A stretch of 64,000 bases of DNA, taken from NCBI GenBank assembly GCA_035508435.1, contig DATJNA010000088.1:1-64000 (forward strand), written 5' to 3'. Under the pieces are notes generated by a model that saw only the letters and a list, made by a program, of their open reading frames with translations, was not told where the DNA came from and did no database searches. Positions 30,634-38,618 of this stretch are shown here, one piece after another. Positions within the stretch are counted from its first letter, which is position 1. Each line of letters opens with the position of its first letter. The position numbers and the translations under genes are program-made. Origin of the DNA: JASHVB01 sp035508435 (lineage in GTDB: Bacteria > Pseudomonadota > Alphaproteobacteria > Acetobacterales > Acetobacteraceae).

Positions 30634-30972
30634 TCGTTGGCAAACGAGCCCGGTCATAGGGCATTCGTCACGCCTATGATTGCATCGTCCGCCCAGGTCG
30701 AGGGTCGTCACATCCGGGGTCGCCTCGACGAACGCCACTGCGTGGCGTACCCGTGGACGTCTGGGATCAGCCGTTCGAGGAACACCGTTCCGACCACGAC
30801 TGACCTCGGTCCGCTGGGTTCAGGCCCGCATCGTCAATTCGGATACCCCGCGCGTGCGGCGAGGCTCGAATCATGCTTTACCGCGCTCATCCAAGCGGGA
30901 TTCTGGTCGCCGGGGAAAAATGACGGGCTTGTCGCTGCACTACTTGGAATGTAACGGGATGGCGGGGTTCCC
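30634..30972. other. Intergenic region before hisA
   Basis: 339 bases without a recognisable gene. Short frames on both strands give only low-complexity, Arg-rich translation. The hisA promoter is expected here but no confident -35/-10 pair is visible. Confidence 0.4.
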
Positions 30973-31704
30973 ATGCCCCTGACCCTCTATCCCGCGATCG
31001 ACCTCAAGGACGGCAAGTGCGTACGGTTGCGGCGTGGGGCCATGGACCAGGCGACGGTCTATGCCGATGATCCTGCGGCCCAGGCGAGCGCCTGGCAGGA
31101 TGCAGGCTTCGCTTGGTTGCATGTGGTGGACCTGAACGGCGCCTTCGCCGGCCGCCCGGTGAATGCCGACGCAGTTCGCGCCATTCTCGGCGCCATCCAC
31201 ATTCCGGTGCAGCTCGGCGGCGGCATCCGCGACATGGCGGGCATCGAGGCCTGGCTCACCGCCGGCGTTGCCCGCGTCATCCTTGGCAGCGCCGCCGCCA
31301 AGGATCCCGCCCTGGTGCACGCGGCCTGCCGTGCCTTCCCCGGCCGCATCGCCGTGGGCATCGACGCACTCGACGGCCGCGTCGCCACCGAGGGCTGGGC
31401 TGAGTCCTCGACCCTCACCGCGAGCGAGCTCGCATTCCGCTTCGAGAATGCCGGCGTTGCCGCCATCATCTACACCGACATCAGCCGTGATGGCATGCTG
31501 AGCGGCCTCAACGTCGCCCAGACGGTCGATCTGGCGCGGCAACTTTCCACGCCGGTGATCGCCTCCGGTGGGGTGGCGGGACTCGAGGACCTCGCCGCGC
31601 TGCGAGCCGCCACGGGAACCGGGGTGGAGGGCGTGGTCGTCGGTCGCGCCCTGTATGACGGACGGATCGATCCCGCCGCTGCGCTGGCACTGCTTTCCAC
31701 CTGA
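30973..31704 (+). CDS. hisA: Phosphoribosylformimino-AICAR phosphate isomerase
   Basis: 243 residues, a TIM barrel of histidine synthesis. LYPAIDLKDGKCVRLRRG carries the first catalytic Asp. Phosphate-binding loops GGGIRDMAGIEAWL and SGGVAGLEDLAAL are present, and IYTDISRDGML holds the second catalytic Asp (the usual TDI/VxxDG motif). Length is normal. It opens the hisA-hisF-hisE-HIT run. Confidence 0.95.
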   Translation: MPLTLYPAIDLKDGKCVRLRRGAMDQATVYADDPAAQASAWQDAGFAWLHVVDLNGAFAGRPVNADAVRAILGAIHIPVQLGGGIRDMAGIEAWLTAGVARVILGSAAAKDPALVHAACRAFPGRIAVGIDALDGRVATEGWAESSTLTASELAFRFENAGVAAIIYTDISRDGMLSGLNVAQTVDLARQLSTPVIASGGVAGLEDLAALRAATGTGVEGVVVGRALYDGRIDPAAALALLST

Positions 31705-31821
31705 ACCTACACCATATCTGGACAACTGCCCCGGATCATCCATCCTGTCAGCAAACGTCTCGAAACTTTCCGCGATAAGCGCTTGCCATAGTCACGACGG
31801 CACCGTCTATGTGAACAGCCA

Positions 31822-32592
<771 letters not shown>

Positions 32593-32599
32593 GTCCGCG

Positions 32600-33148
32600 A
32601 TGGCGAAATCCAGCAAGAAGAAGCGGCCGCCACCGCGTGATCCACTGATCGCCCGGGCCAGGAAGACGCCGGAGCCGGTCAAGCCACGCAAGGCGAAGGA
32701 CCACCGCGACAGGCCAGAGCATCGGAGCGCGGCAGCGTCCGCCGGGCCGGCGGTATCCCGTGCGCCCGCGCCCCTCGCGCATGGCCCCCCCGTCGCGGTT
32801 CTCGATCGGCTGTTCGATGTCGTGACCAGCCGACGGACGGCCGATCCCGCAGTGAGCCATTCGGCACGGCTCCTCGCGCGCGGCGCCGCAAAGGTAGCGC
32901 AGAAATTCGGCGAAGAAGCCGTCGAGTGCCTGATCGAGGCGGTGGCCGGCAACCGCGACGCGCTGATCGCCGAAAGTGCCGACGTACTCTACCACCTCAT
33001 CGTCCTGTGGGTCTCGGCTGGCGTTACCCCCAGCGAAGTGTGGGAAGAGTTGACGCGCCGCGAGGGCATCAGCGGCATCGCAGAGAAGGCGGCGCGGGTG
33101 AAGATGCTGCCGGTTGCGTTCGGGCCGGGGACGACGAAAATCCCCTGA
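32600..33148 (+). CDS. hisE: Phosphoribosyl-ATP pyrophosphatase with N-terminal extension
   Basis: 182 residues, whereas HisE is normally about 100-110. The HisE/MazG-like domain occupies residues about 65-165: VLDRLFDVVTSRR, KVAQKFGEEAVECLIEAV (metal-binding EExxE region), ESADVLYHLIVLWVSAGV and VWEELTRREGISGIAEKA. The first 60 or so residues are Lys/Arg/Pro/Ala-rich and look disordered (MAKSSKKKRPPPRDP, KTPEPVKPRKAKDHRDRPEH). The start at ATG 32600 is 7 bases after hisF; GTG codons later in the frame could give a shorter product. Removes pyrophosphate from phosphoribosyl-ATP. Confidence 0.9.
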   Translation: MAKSSKKKRPPPRDPLIARARKTPEPVKPRKAKDHRDRPEHRSAAASAGPAVSRAPAPLAHGPPVAVLDRLFDVVTSRRTADPAVSHSARLLARGAAKVAQKFGEEAVECLIEAVAGNRDALIAESADVLYHLIVLWVSAGVTPSEVWEELTRREGISGIAEKAARVKMLPVAFGPGTTKIP

Positions 33149-33174
33149 GCCGGGCGATTTGGGAGGGTTCCGTC

Positions 33175-33555
33175 ATGCCGGTCAGCGGACTGCCACCATA
33201 CGACGACAGCAACATCTTCGCGAGGATCCTGCGCGGCGAGATCCCGTGCCGGAAAGTCTACGAGGACGAGTGGGCGCTGGCGTTTCACGACATCAATCCG
33301 CAGGCGCCGACTCATGTGCTGGTGTTGCCGAAGGGCAGATATTGCTCGTTCGCCGATTTTGGTGCCACGGCGAGCGAGGCGGAAATCGCCGGGTTCATGC
33401 GGGCGGTCGGCAAAGTGGCGAAGGATCTCGGACTGGAGGCGCCCGGCTACCGGCTGTTGTTCAACATGGGCGCGGACAGCGGCCAGGAAGTGCCCCATCT
33501 CCACGCCCACCTGTTCGGCGGCCGTCCGCTGGGGAGGATGCTCCCAACAAATTGA
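33175..33555 (+). CDS. HIT-family (HinT-like) purine nucleotide hydrolase
   Basis: 126 residues with DSNIFARILRGEIPCRKVYE (family start) and the histidine triad HLHAHLFGG near the end. HinT proteins hydrolyse adenosine phosphoramidates. It has GGAGGG upstream of ATG 33175 and directly follows hisE, an order common in alphaproteobacteria. Confidence 0.93.
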   Translation: MPVSGLPPYDDSNIFARILRGEIPCRKVYEDEWALAFHDINPQAPTHVLVLPKGRYCSFADFGATASEAEIAGFMRAVGKVAKDLGLEAPGYRLLFNMGADSGQEVPHLHAHLFGGRPLGRMLPTN

Positions 33556-33602
33556 CTTATCCCAATACCACCACCTGATGGCCCGCGCAGGCAGGTCATC
33601 CG

Positions 33603-33674
33603 CGCATTTCGATCCCGACGAGTCTACCCACTTCGGTGTCGCGGCATCTACGCATTTCGATCCCGCCGTCAGAG
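33603..33674. repeat. Three 24-bp tandem repeats, possible IS21-type end
   Basis: Units start at 33603, 33627 and 33651: CGCATTTCGATCCCGACGAG.., CCCACTTCGGTGTCGCGG.. and CGCATTTCGATCCCGCCG... with a fixed 24-base period. Ends of IS21-family elements carry such spaced transposase-binding repeats (CCCATTTCGA-like). No istA/istB gene is nearby, so this would be a solitary remnant. Confidence 0.45.
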
Positions 33675-33702
33675 AGGGTACGCATGCGGCCTGGCCATCA
33701 CG

Positions 33703-34452
33703 TCAGACCGCGGCGCGCTGCCTGCATCCAAACCGCAGGGCCGCGTGGCGGCCCCGATCAGCGGCGATTCGGCGCCGCAGTGCGGTAAGCCCAAGCAGGC
33801 TGAAGCCGAGCATGGAGAGGCTGGTGGGTTCCGGTACGGCTACGCCGCAGGTACCAGTTGCGCTGCCGGGCGTGCCGGAGCCGAGGATCTGGAATGTGTT
33901 GGAGGCGCAGCCGTTCGGGGAGATGACGCCTGTTGGGTCATAACCGTAGTCGCTATCCCATACCCTGGACGGGCCGCCATTCATGTCCCAGTAGGCATAC
34001 GAACCATCGGCCGTAACGGCATTTTGCAGTTCCAGCCAATAGCTGCCAGCGGGCAGGGAGACACCTGACGGCAGCGCGAAGCTGTCAGCTCTGATGTCGT
34101 AGCCGTAAGCGTTGGTGGACACGCGGCCAGCCGTCACGCTTGTACCAACACCGGAATAAAGCGTGTTGCCCAGGGTATTCCCTGTCTCATTGCTCAAGAT
34201 GGACCAGTCGACATTGGTGATGGCGTCGCCGGGAGCGGTCCAACCAAGTAAGCTAACGCCCGTGAGGCTCGAGGTGCCGCTCAGCACGAATGCGTCGGCG
34301 ACGACGTATCCATCGTTGATGGCCCAGGCGTTGATCTGCCCGTTGCCGGTGCCATTGGTATACAGGACGGGATCGGCTTGGGCTGACAGCGGCCCTAGCA
34401 ATCCGGCCGCGACGGCACAAGCTGCCATGACCTGTATGAGCTTCCCAACCAT
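33703..34452 (-). CDS. PEP-CTERM sorted exported protein
   Basis: 249 residues from ATG 34452. Signal peptide about 1-26 (MVGKLIQVMAACAVAAGLL..SAQA). The Gly/Ser/Thr-rich mature domain reads as a beta-sandwich (SSLTGVSLLGWTAPG, LPAGSYWLELQNAV, WDMNGGPSRVWDSDYGYDP). Near residue 206 it has VPEPTSLSMLGFSLLGLTAL and RRR: the PEP-CTERM signal with its membrane helix and basic stop. About 21 residues follow the Arg cluster, more than usual. Sorting would need an exosortase (EpsH/XrtA type), which is not in the window. Likely an extracellular or biofilm matrix protein. Confidence 0.85.
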   Translation of the reverse strand: MVGKLIQVMAACAVAAGLLGPLSAQADPVLYTNGTGNGQINAWAINDGYVVADAFVLSGTSSLTGVSLLGWTAPGDAITNVDWSILSNETGNTLGNTLYSGVGTSVTAGRVSTNAYGYDIRADSFALPSGVSLPAGSYWLELQNAVTADGSYAYWDMNGGPSRVWDSDYGYDPTGVISPNGCASNTFQILGSGTPGSATGTCGVAVPEPTSLSMLGFSLLGLTALRRRIAADRGRHAALRFGCRQRAAV

Positions 34453-34626
34453 CCTACCACGCTTACCCTCGTCGGACGCCGCGACGCCTTGACTTGATAA
34501 TCCACCGACGTGACAGCAGTGCATCACCATACGACTTGCTCGTGTCCGCAGGCCTTCCCGGCAGGCAGCTTGAGCCAGCCTCCTCCGCGTCCGATCAACA
34601 AGACGTCGACCTTTGCCGAGTTTGGT

Positions 34627-34723
34627 CTAGGGAACCTCTGAATAAGTCCGGTCCGGCGAACCTAACCCGTTGCCATGACTCGGAAATTTTCGGCTCGCTG
34701 GGACTTAATCAGAGGTTCCCTAG
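34627..34723. mobile_element. 97-bp MITE with 23-bp inverted ends
   Basis: CTAGGGAACCTCTGAATAAG at 34627 pairs with CTTAATCAGAGGTTCCCTAG ending at 34723; the 23-base ends differ by one base. The core of about 50 bases has no coding capacity. CTAG at both edges would be a target duplication or part of the palindrome; IS5-family elements favour YTAR targets, so a non-autonomous IS5-like derivative is likely. Confidence 0.8.
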
Positions 34724-35514
34724 CAAATGAGTTCTGCTTGCCGCTCTAGAATGCTCTCGCCTTCCTCCAGCTTATCTCGAATGATGTCGAGCTTCTGCCG
34801 GCGATCGAACCACGGCGAAATTGCGCTCCGCAAGCGCGAATTGATTTCAACGCGGAGGCCAAAGCCGAGCACCGGCGCGCACGGAGCGTCGTTCGACGTG
34901 GATTGACCATATTTCCCGAGATACTCGATGAAATTCATCGCGTTTTCATCAACTGATAGCAGAGTTTCGCAAGGAACTCCTTCGGCGAAGATGACGTCAT
35001 GGGATTCGAGCTTGATATGGAACAACTCCAATTCACCGAGTTCGCGAGCGTCAGATAGCACAATCGTCGTGCCGTTGATCAGGTTGCCCACCGGCACCAG
35101 GACATCGTCGATGAGCAGCGAATGCGGCCGGGTTATGAAGAGATTCGAATGCGGCACGCCGGGGCCAAGGGCTGACCGAGCGACTCGGACGGGCAGTACA
35201 TCCCTGACCCATGCTTTCGTAGAATCCGGTCTTGTGAAGTGGTAGCGGGCGATCCACTGAATGGGGCGCACTCCGCCAAAAACGGTCGGGAGCAAATCAC
35301 CGACGATGAGATCTTCAACCTTCTTGTCGCCGTCTGCCGCCCGGATCGTTGTCCCCCTCAAGAAGCAGCTACAGCCCACGACGCATGCGTGCCCTGCACT
35401 CGCTGGTCCGGCTTTCATCGCATAAGCTAATGCGGAAGCGGCACCAGTGCCGATTTTGATGAAGTTGCGGCGCGATCGCTGCAATCCAACTGAGCGATTT
35501 TCGGTGTCAGGCAT
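34720..35514 (-). CDS. Tat-exported Hint-domain protein
   Basis: 264 residues. The N-terminus has the twin-arginine motif SRRNFIK (residues 14-20), a hydrophobic stretch and a likely cleavage at ASA (about residue 40). A Hint (Hedgehog/intein) domain follows, starting at Cys 50 in CFLRGTTIRAADGDKKVEDL. The blocks VRPIQWIARYHF, LFITRPHSLLIDDVLVPVGN, and LFHIKLESHDVIFAEGVPCE match bacterial Hint proteins. The C-terminal 60 residues are helical. Its stop TAG is formed by the border of the 34627-34723 MITE, so the original C-terminus may be lost. GC is lower than the surroundings. Function unknown; Hint domains self-process. Confidence 0.8.
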   Translation of the reverse strand: MPDTENRSVGLQRSRRNFIKIGTGAASALAYAMKAGPASAGHACVVGCSCFLRGTTIRAADGDKKVEDLIVGDLLPTVFGGVRPIQWIARYHFTRPDSTKAWVRDVLPVRVARSALGPGVPHSNLFITRPHSLLIDDVLVPVGNLINGTTIVLSDARELGELELFHIKLESHDVIFAEGVPCETLLSVDENAMNFIEYLGKYGQSTSNDAPCAPVLGFGLRVEINSRLRSAISPWFDRRQKLDIIRDKLEEGESILERQAELIC

Positions 35515-35617
35515 GGCAGTTGTTCTGTCCTGCGCCAGCGGTCGATGCCGGCTCGTCTCATAATCGGCGTGAATGTAATGCTTTTGGCGCCAGTAGTCTA
35601 TATAAAAACTGATCCAT

Positions 35618-35634
35618 TCGCCGAATTACGGCGA
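35618..35634. promoter_or_regulatory. Palindrome upstream of the Hint gene
   Basis: TCGCCGAATTACGGCGA is a perfect palindrome around a 5-base centre, about 100 bases upstream of the Hint start. On the reverse strand a TATATAGAC lies between it and the gene. Possible operator and promoter. Confidence 0.35.
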
Positions 35635-35774
35635 TGTTGCAGGGCCTAACGCCAAATATTATCTTCGCCTCATTCGTGATATGCCTGAGACTGCCCGCCA
35701 AGGTTGTATTTTTCGGGCCAGATATCCGCAAACGATGCTGCGAGGGCCGACCGAGCGCGCGAGGCTTGTACGCC

Positions 35775-37082
35775 TCAGCCCGCCAACCCTGCCGGCCGCG
35801 GCCCGCCGGCCATCCAGTCCAGCAACTCTACCGTGTGCACCACCGGCACACTCGCGCCGCTGAGATGGTTGATGCAGCCGATATTCCCCGACGCGATCAG
35901 GTCCGGCCGCGTCGCCAGCAAATTCCCCAGCTTGCGGGTGCGCAACCGCTCCGCGATGGCCGGCTGCAGCACGTTGTATGTGCCGGCGGAGCCGCAGCAG
36001 AGATGTTGCTCAATCGGCTCCACCACGGTGAAGCCGGCGGCACCGAGCAACGCTTTCGGCTCCTGCGTAATGCTCTGGCCGTGCTGCAGGCTGCAGGCGG
36101 CGTGATAGGCAACCATCAGGCCAGGGCTCGGCCGGGTCGGTACGTAGCCGATGCGGGTCAGGAACTCGCTGATATCCATTGCCAGCGCAGATACCTTGGC
36201 CGCCTGCGATCGCAACGGCTCCTCCGCGGTGCGGAGCAGGAAGCCATACTCCCTCACCACTGTGCCGCAGCCCGAGGTATTGATGATGATGGCATCCAGA
36301 CCTTCGCCCTCGATCTCGGCGGTCCAGGCGGCGACGTTGGCGCGGACCCGTTCCAGTGCTGCTTCGTGCTGGCCCATGTGGTGGTTCAGCGCGCCGCAGC
36401 AGCCGGCGCCGCGCGGCACCACGACCGCAACCCCGAGCCTAGTCAGCAGGCGGATGGTGGCGGCGTTGATCTCGGGCGCCACCACCTGCTGCGCGCAGCC
36501 CGTCAGCAGAGCAACGCGCGCGCGTTGCTCGCCCTGTGCCGGATGGACGCCGGGACGCTCAAGGGCACTTGGTGAGGGCAGGCGCCGCGGCGCCATCGCC
36601 AGCATCGCGCGCAGCCGCTGCGCCAATGCGCCGCGGCCACCAATCAGCCCGGCGAAGGGCCGCGCCAGCCGCGCTGATAGTAACGCGGCGCGGAACAGCG
36701 CGGGACGCACCAGCAGTGTGCCGAGCACGGCGCGGATCAGCCGGTCGTTCCAGGGGCGGCGATAGGTACGCTCGATGTAGCTTCTGGCGTGGTCGACCAG
36801 GTGCATATAGTGCACGCCGGACGGGCAGGTGGTCATGCAGGACAGGCAGGAGAGACAGCGGTCGATATGCGTCACCACGTCGGCCGTAGCGGGTCGGCCG
36901 GCCTCCAGCATCTCTTTGGCCAGGTAGATACGCCCGCGCGGGCTGTCCAGTTCGTCGCCGAGCAATACGAACGTGGGACAGGTCGCGGTGCACAGCCCGC
37001 AGTGGACGCAGGTGCGCAGCACGCGGTTGGAGACCGCCGTGTCGGGGTCGCGCAATTGCTCCGGCGTGAAGTTCGTCTGCAT
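35775..37082 (-). CDS. glcF: Glycolate oxidase iron-sulfur subunit
   Basis: 435 residues from ATG 37082. Two 4Fe-4S clusters: CVHCGLCTATCP and CLSCLSCMTTCPSGV. The C-terminal CCG domains are GAGCCGALNHHMGQ and HLCCGSAGTYN. The LDSPRGRIYL block between clusters is typical. It passes electrons from GlcD to the quinone pool in glycolate oxidation. Its ATG shares one base with the stop of the small membrane gene upstream. Confidence 0.95.
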   Translation of the reverse strand: MQTNFTPEQLRDPDTAVSNRVLRTCVHCGLCTATCPTFVLLGDELDSPRGRIYLAKEMLEAGRPATADVVTHIDRCLSCLSCMTTCPSGVHYMHLVDHARSYIERTYRRPWNDRLIRAVLGTLLVRPALFRAALLSARLARPFAGLIGGRGALAQRLRAMLAMAPRRLPSPSALERPGVHPAQGEQRARVALLTGCAQQVVAPEINAATIRLLTRLGVAVVVPRGAGCCGALNHHMGQHEAALERVRANVAAWTAEIEGEGLDAIIINTSGCGTVVREYGFLLRTAEEPLRSQAAKVSALAMDISEFLTRIGYVPTRPSPGLMVAYHAACSLQHGQSITQEPKALLGAAGFTVVEPIEQHLCCGSAGTYNVLQPAIAERLRTRKLGNLLATRPDLIASGNIGCINHLSGASVPVVHTVELLDWMAGGPRPAGLAG

Positions 37083-37354
37083 CAGTAATGTTCGCGTGGC
37101 GGCATGCGGCGCAGCAGCCACCAGCCCCAGGCGATCCACAGCAAGCCCAGCGCCTGGAACATCCAGGAGGTGTGGCGGTCGTCTGGCTCCACCTGCGCGT
37201 GGACGATGTAATAGAACGTCGCAACAATCGCAGCGACCATCAGCAAGAAACGCAGATTGAAGATGCGGCGGCGCGGGTCAATCTGAAAGTACTGCCACAG
37301 TAGGATGCCGAATGCCGTAAGGAACGACACGATGATGAAGACTTCCGGGATCAT
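37082..37354 (-). CDS. Small two-helix membrane protein within the glc operon
   Basis: 90 residues, not in the canonical glcDEF operon. Helices at about 2-22, 35-52 and 62-80. It ends in RRMPPREHY and is rich in Trp/Tyr. It sits between glcE and glcF with a 1-base overlap to glcF (TGATG) and 3 bases from glcE, so it is translated with them. It may anchor or couple the complex to the quinone pool, which is inference from position. Confidence 0.75.
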   Translation of the reverse strand: MIPEVFIIVSFLTAFGILLWQYFQIDPRRRIFNLRFLLMVAAIVATFYYIVHAQVEPDDRHTSWMFQALGLLWIAWGWWLLRRMPPREHY

Positions 37355-37357
37355 CGC

Positions 37358-38554
37358 TCACAGCCCCGCATAGAGGCGGCCGGGATTCAGGATGCCGCGC
37401 GGATCGAGCGCTGCCTTCACACGTCGGGTAATCGCGGCAAGGGGCGGCGGTTCCGGTGGCACAACCTGCACTGCGGTGCGCAGCGGCTCGGGTGCGCGCA
37501 GCAGGGTCCAGGTGCCCTGCGCCGCGCGAACGGCCGCGTCGATGGCGGCATGGGTGACTGTTGTGGCAGGGCCGGCGAGCCACACCAGGCCGCCGCCCCA
37601 GTCCAGGAAACCGCCGACGCCCGCCGGCGCAACGGCGCGCAGCACGCCGGGGCCGGCCGAGGGCCGAACGGAGACGCGCCAGATCGCGTCGCTCTCCTGT
37701 GCCGGCAGTGGACGGGCATCGCCGACGGCACGCCACACAGCGCGGGAGGCGGTCTCGCCGAGTATTGCGACATCGGGCAATGCCAACGTGGCGCGCAGCT
37801 TCGCGATGCGATAGGCGACGGAGGGGGCAAAATCCTCGATCCGCAGCAGCGCCACGGCGCCGCCGAATTGGTTGAGTTCCGGAACCAGCGCGGCGGACTC
37901 CGCGGGTAACCACGCCGCGGCCGAAACGCCGAAGGGCGAGCCAAGCCCGGCCGACAGAGCGGCGATGCCGGCGGCCGCATCGAGTCCGGGAAGCACCAGC
38001 GTGCCGGTGGCCTCCGGCGCGGGCAGGACTTTCAGGGTGATCTCGGTGATGATCCCCAGCGTGCCGTGGCTGCCGCAGAGCAGCTTGCACAGGTCGAGGC
38101 CGGTGACGTTCTTCAGGACGCGTCCGCCGGAATGCACTGCCTCACCCCAGCCGGTGACGAAATGCAGGCCCAGCACGTGGTCGCGCATCGCGCCCCAGGC
38201 GACCCGGCGCGGGCCGGAGAGGTTGGCCGCGACGATGCCGCCGATCGTCTGCGGCCGGCCGGGCGCGTGCAGCATCGCGCCGAGGTCGGGCGGCTCGGCG
38301 ATCAGGTACTGGCCGTGTTCGGCGAGTACCGCCTGGATGTCCGGCAGCGGGGTGCCGGCGCGGGCAGAGATCACCAGCTCCTTGGGAGCGTAGAGTGTGA
38401 TGCCGGACAGCTCGCGGGTGGAAAGGCTGCGCGCCGCCTGCACCGGTCGCAGCATGGCCTGCTTGGTGCCATTGCCGCACACCAGCAGCGGCTCGCCGGC
38501 GTGGGCTGCGTCCGCAACCGCGGCGGCGATGGCGATTTCTGCTCCGGTGGCCAT
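37358..38554 (-). CDS. glcE: Glycolate oxidase FAD-binding subunit
   Basis: 398 residues of the FAD-linked oxidase family. PP-loop PLLVCGNGTKQAM, GMLHAPGRPQTIGGIVAANLSGPRR-like FAD block (LGAMLHAPGRPQTIGGIVAA), VLKNVTGLDLCKLLCGSHGTLG and a C-terminal LDPRGILNPGRLY. Partner of GlcD in oxidising glycolate to glyoxylate. Confidence 0.93.
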   Translation of the reverse strand: MATGAEIAIAAAVADAAHAGEPLLVCGNGTKQAMLRPVQAARSLSTRELSGITLYAPKELVISARAGTPLPDIQAVLAEHGQYLIAEPPDLGAMLHAPGRPQTIGGIVAANLSGPRRVAWGAMRDHVLGLHFVTGWGEAVHSGGRVLKNVTGLDLCKLLCGSHGTLGIITEITLKVLPAPEATGTLVLPGLDAAAGIAALSAGLGSPFGVSAAAWLPAESAALVPELNQFGGAVALLRIEDFAPSVAYRIAKLRATLALPDVAILGETASRAVWRAVGDARPLPAQESDAIWRVSVRPSAGPGVLRAVAPAGVGGFLDWGGGLVWLAGPATTVTHAAIDAAVRAAQGTWTLLRAPEPLRTAVQVVPPEPPPLAAITRRVKAALDPRGILNPGRLYAGL

Positions 38555-38618
38555 GATCGGCTTCAGCGAGTGTCCTTACCCTTGCGAGGCCCGCCCTGCA
38601 CCTGACAATGTCAGGAGA

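Noticed and set aside
34627..34723. Rho-independent terminator
   Set aside because: The 23-bp arms are separated by about 50 bases, carry CTAG at both edges and have no T-run; a MITE fits better.
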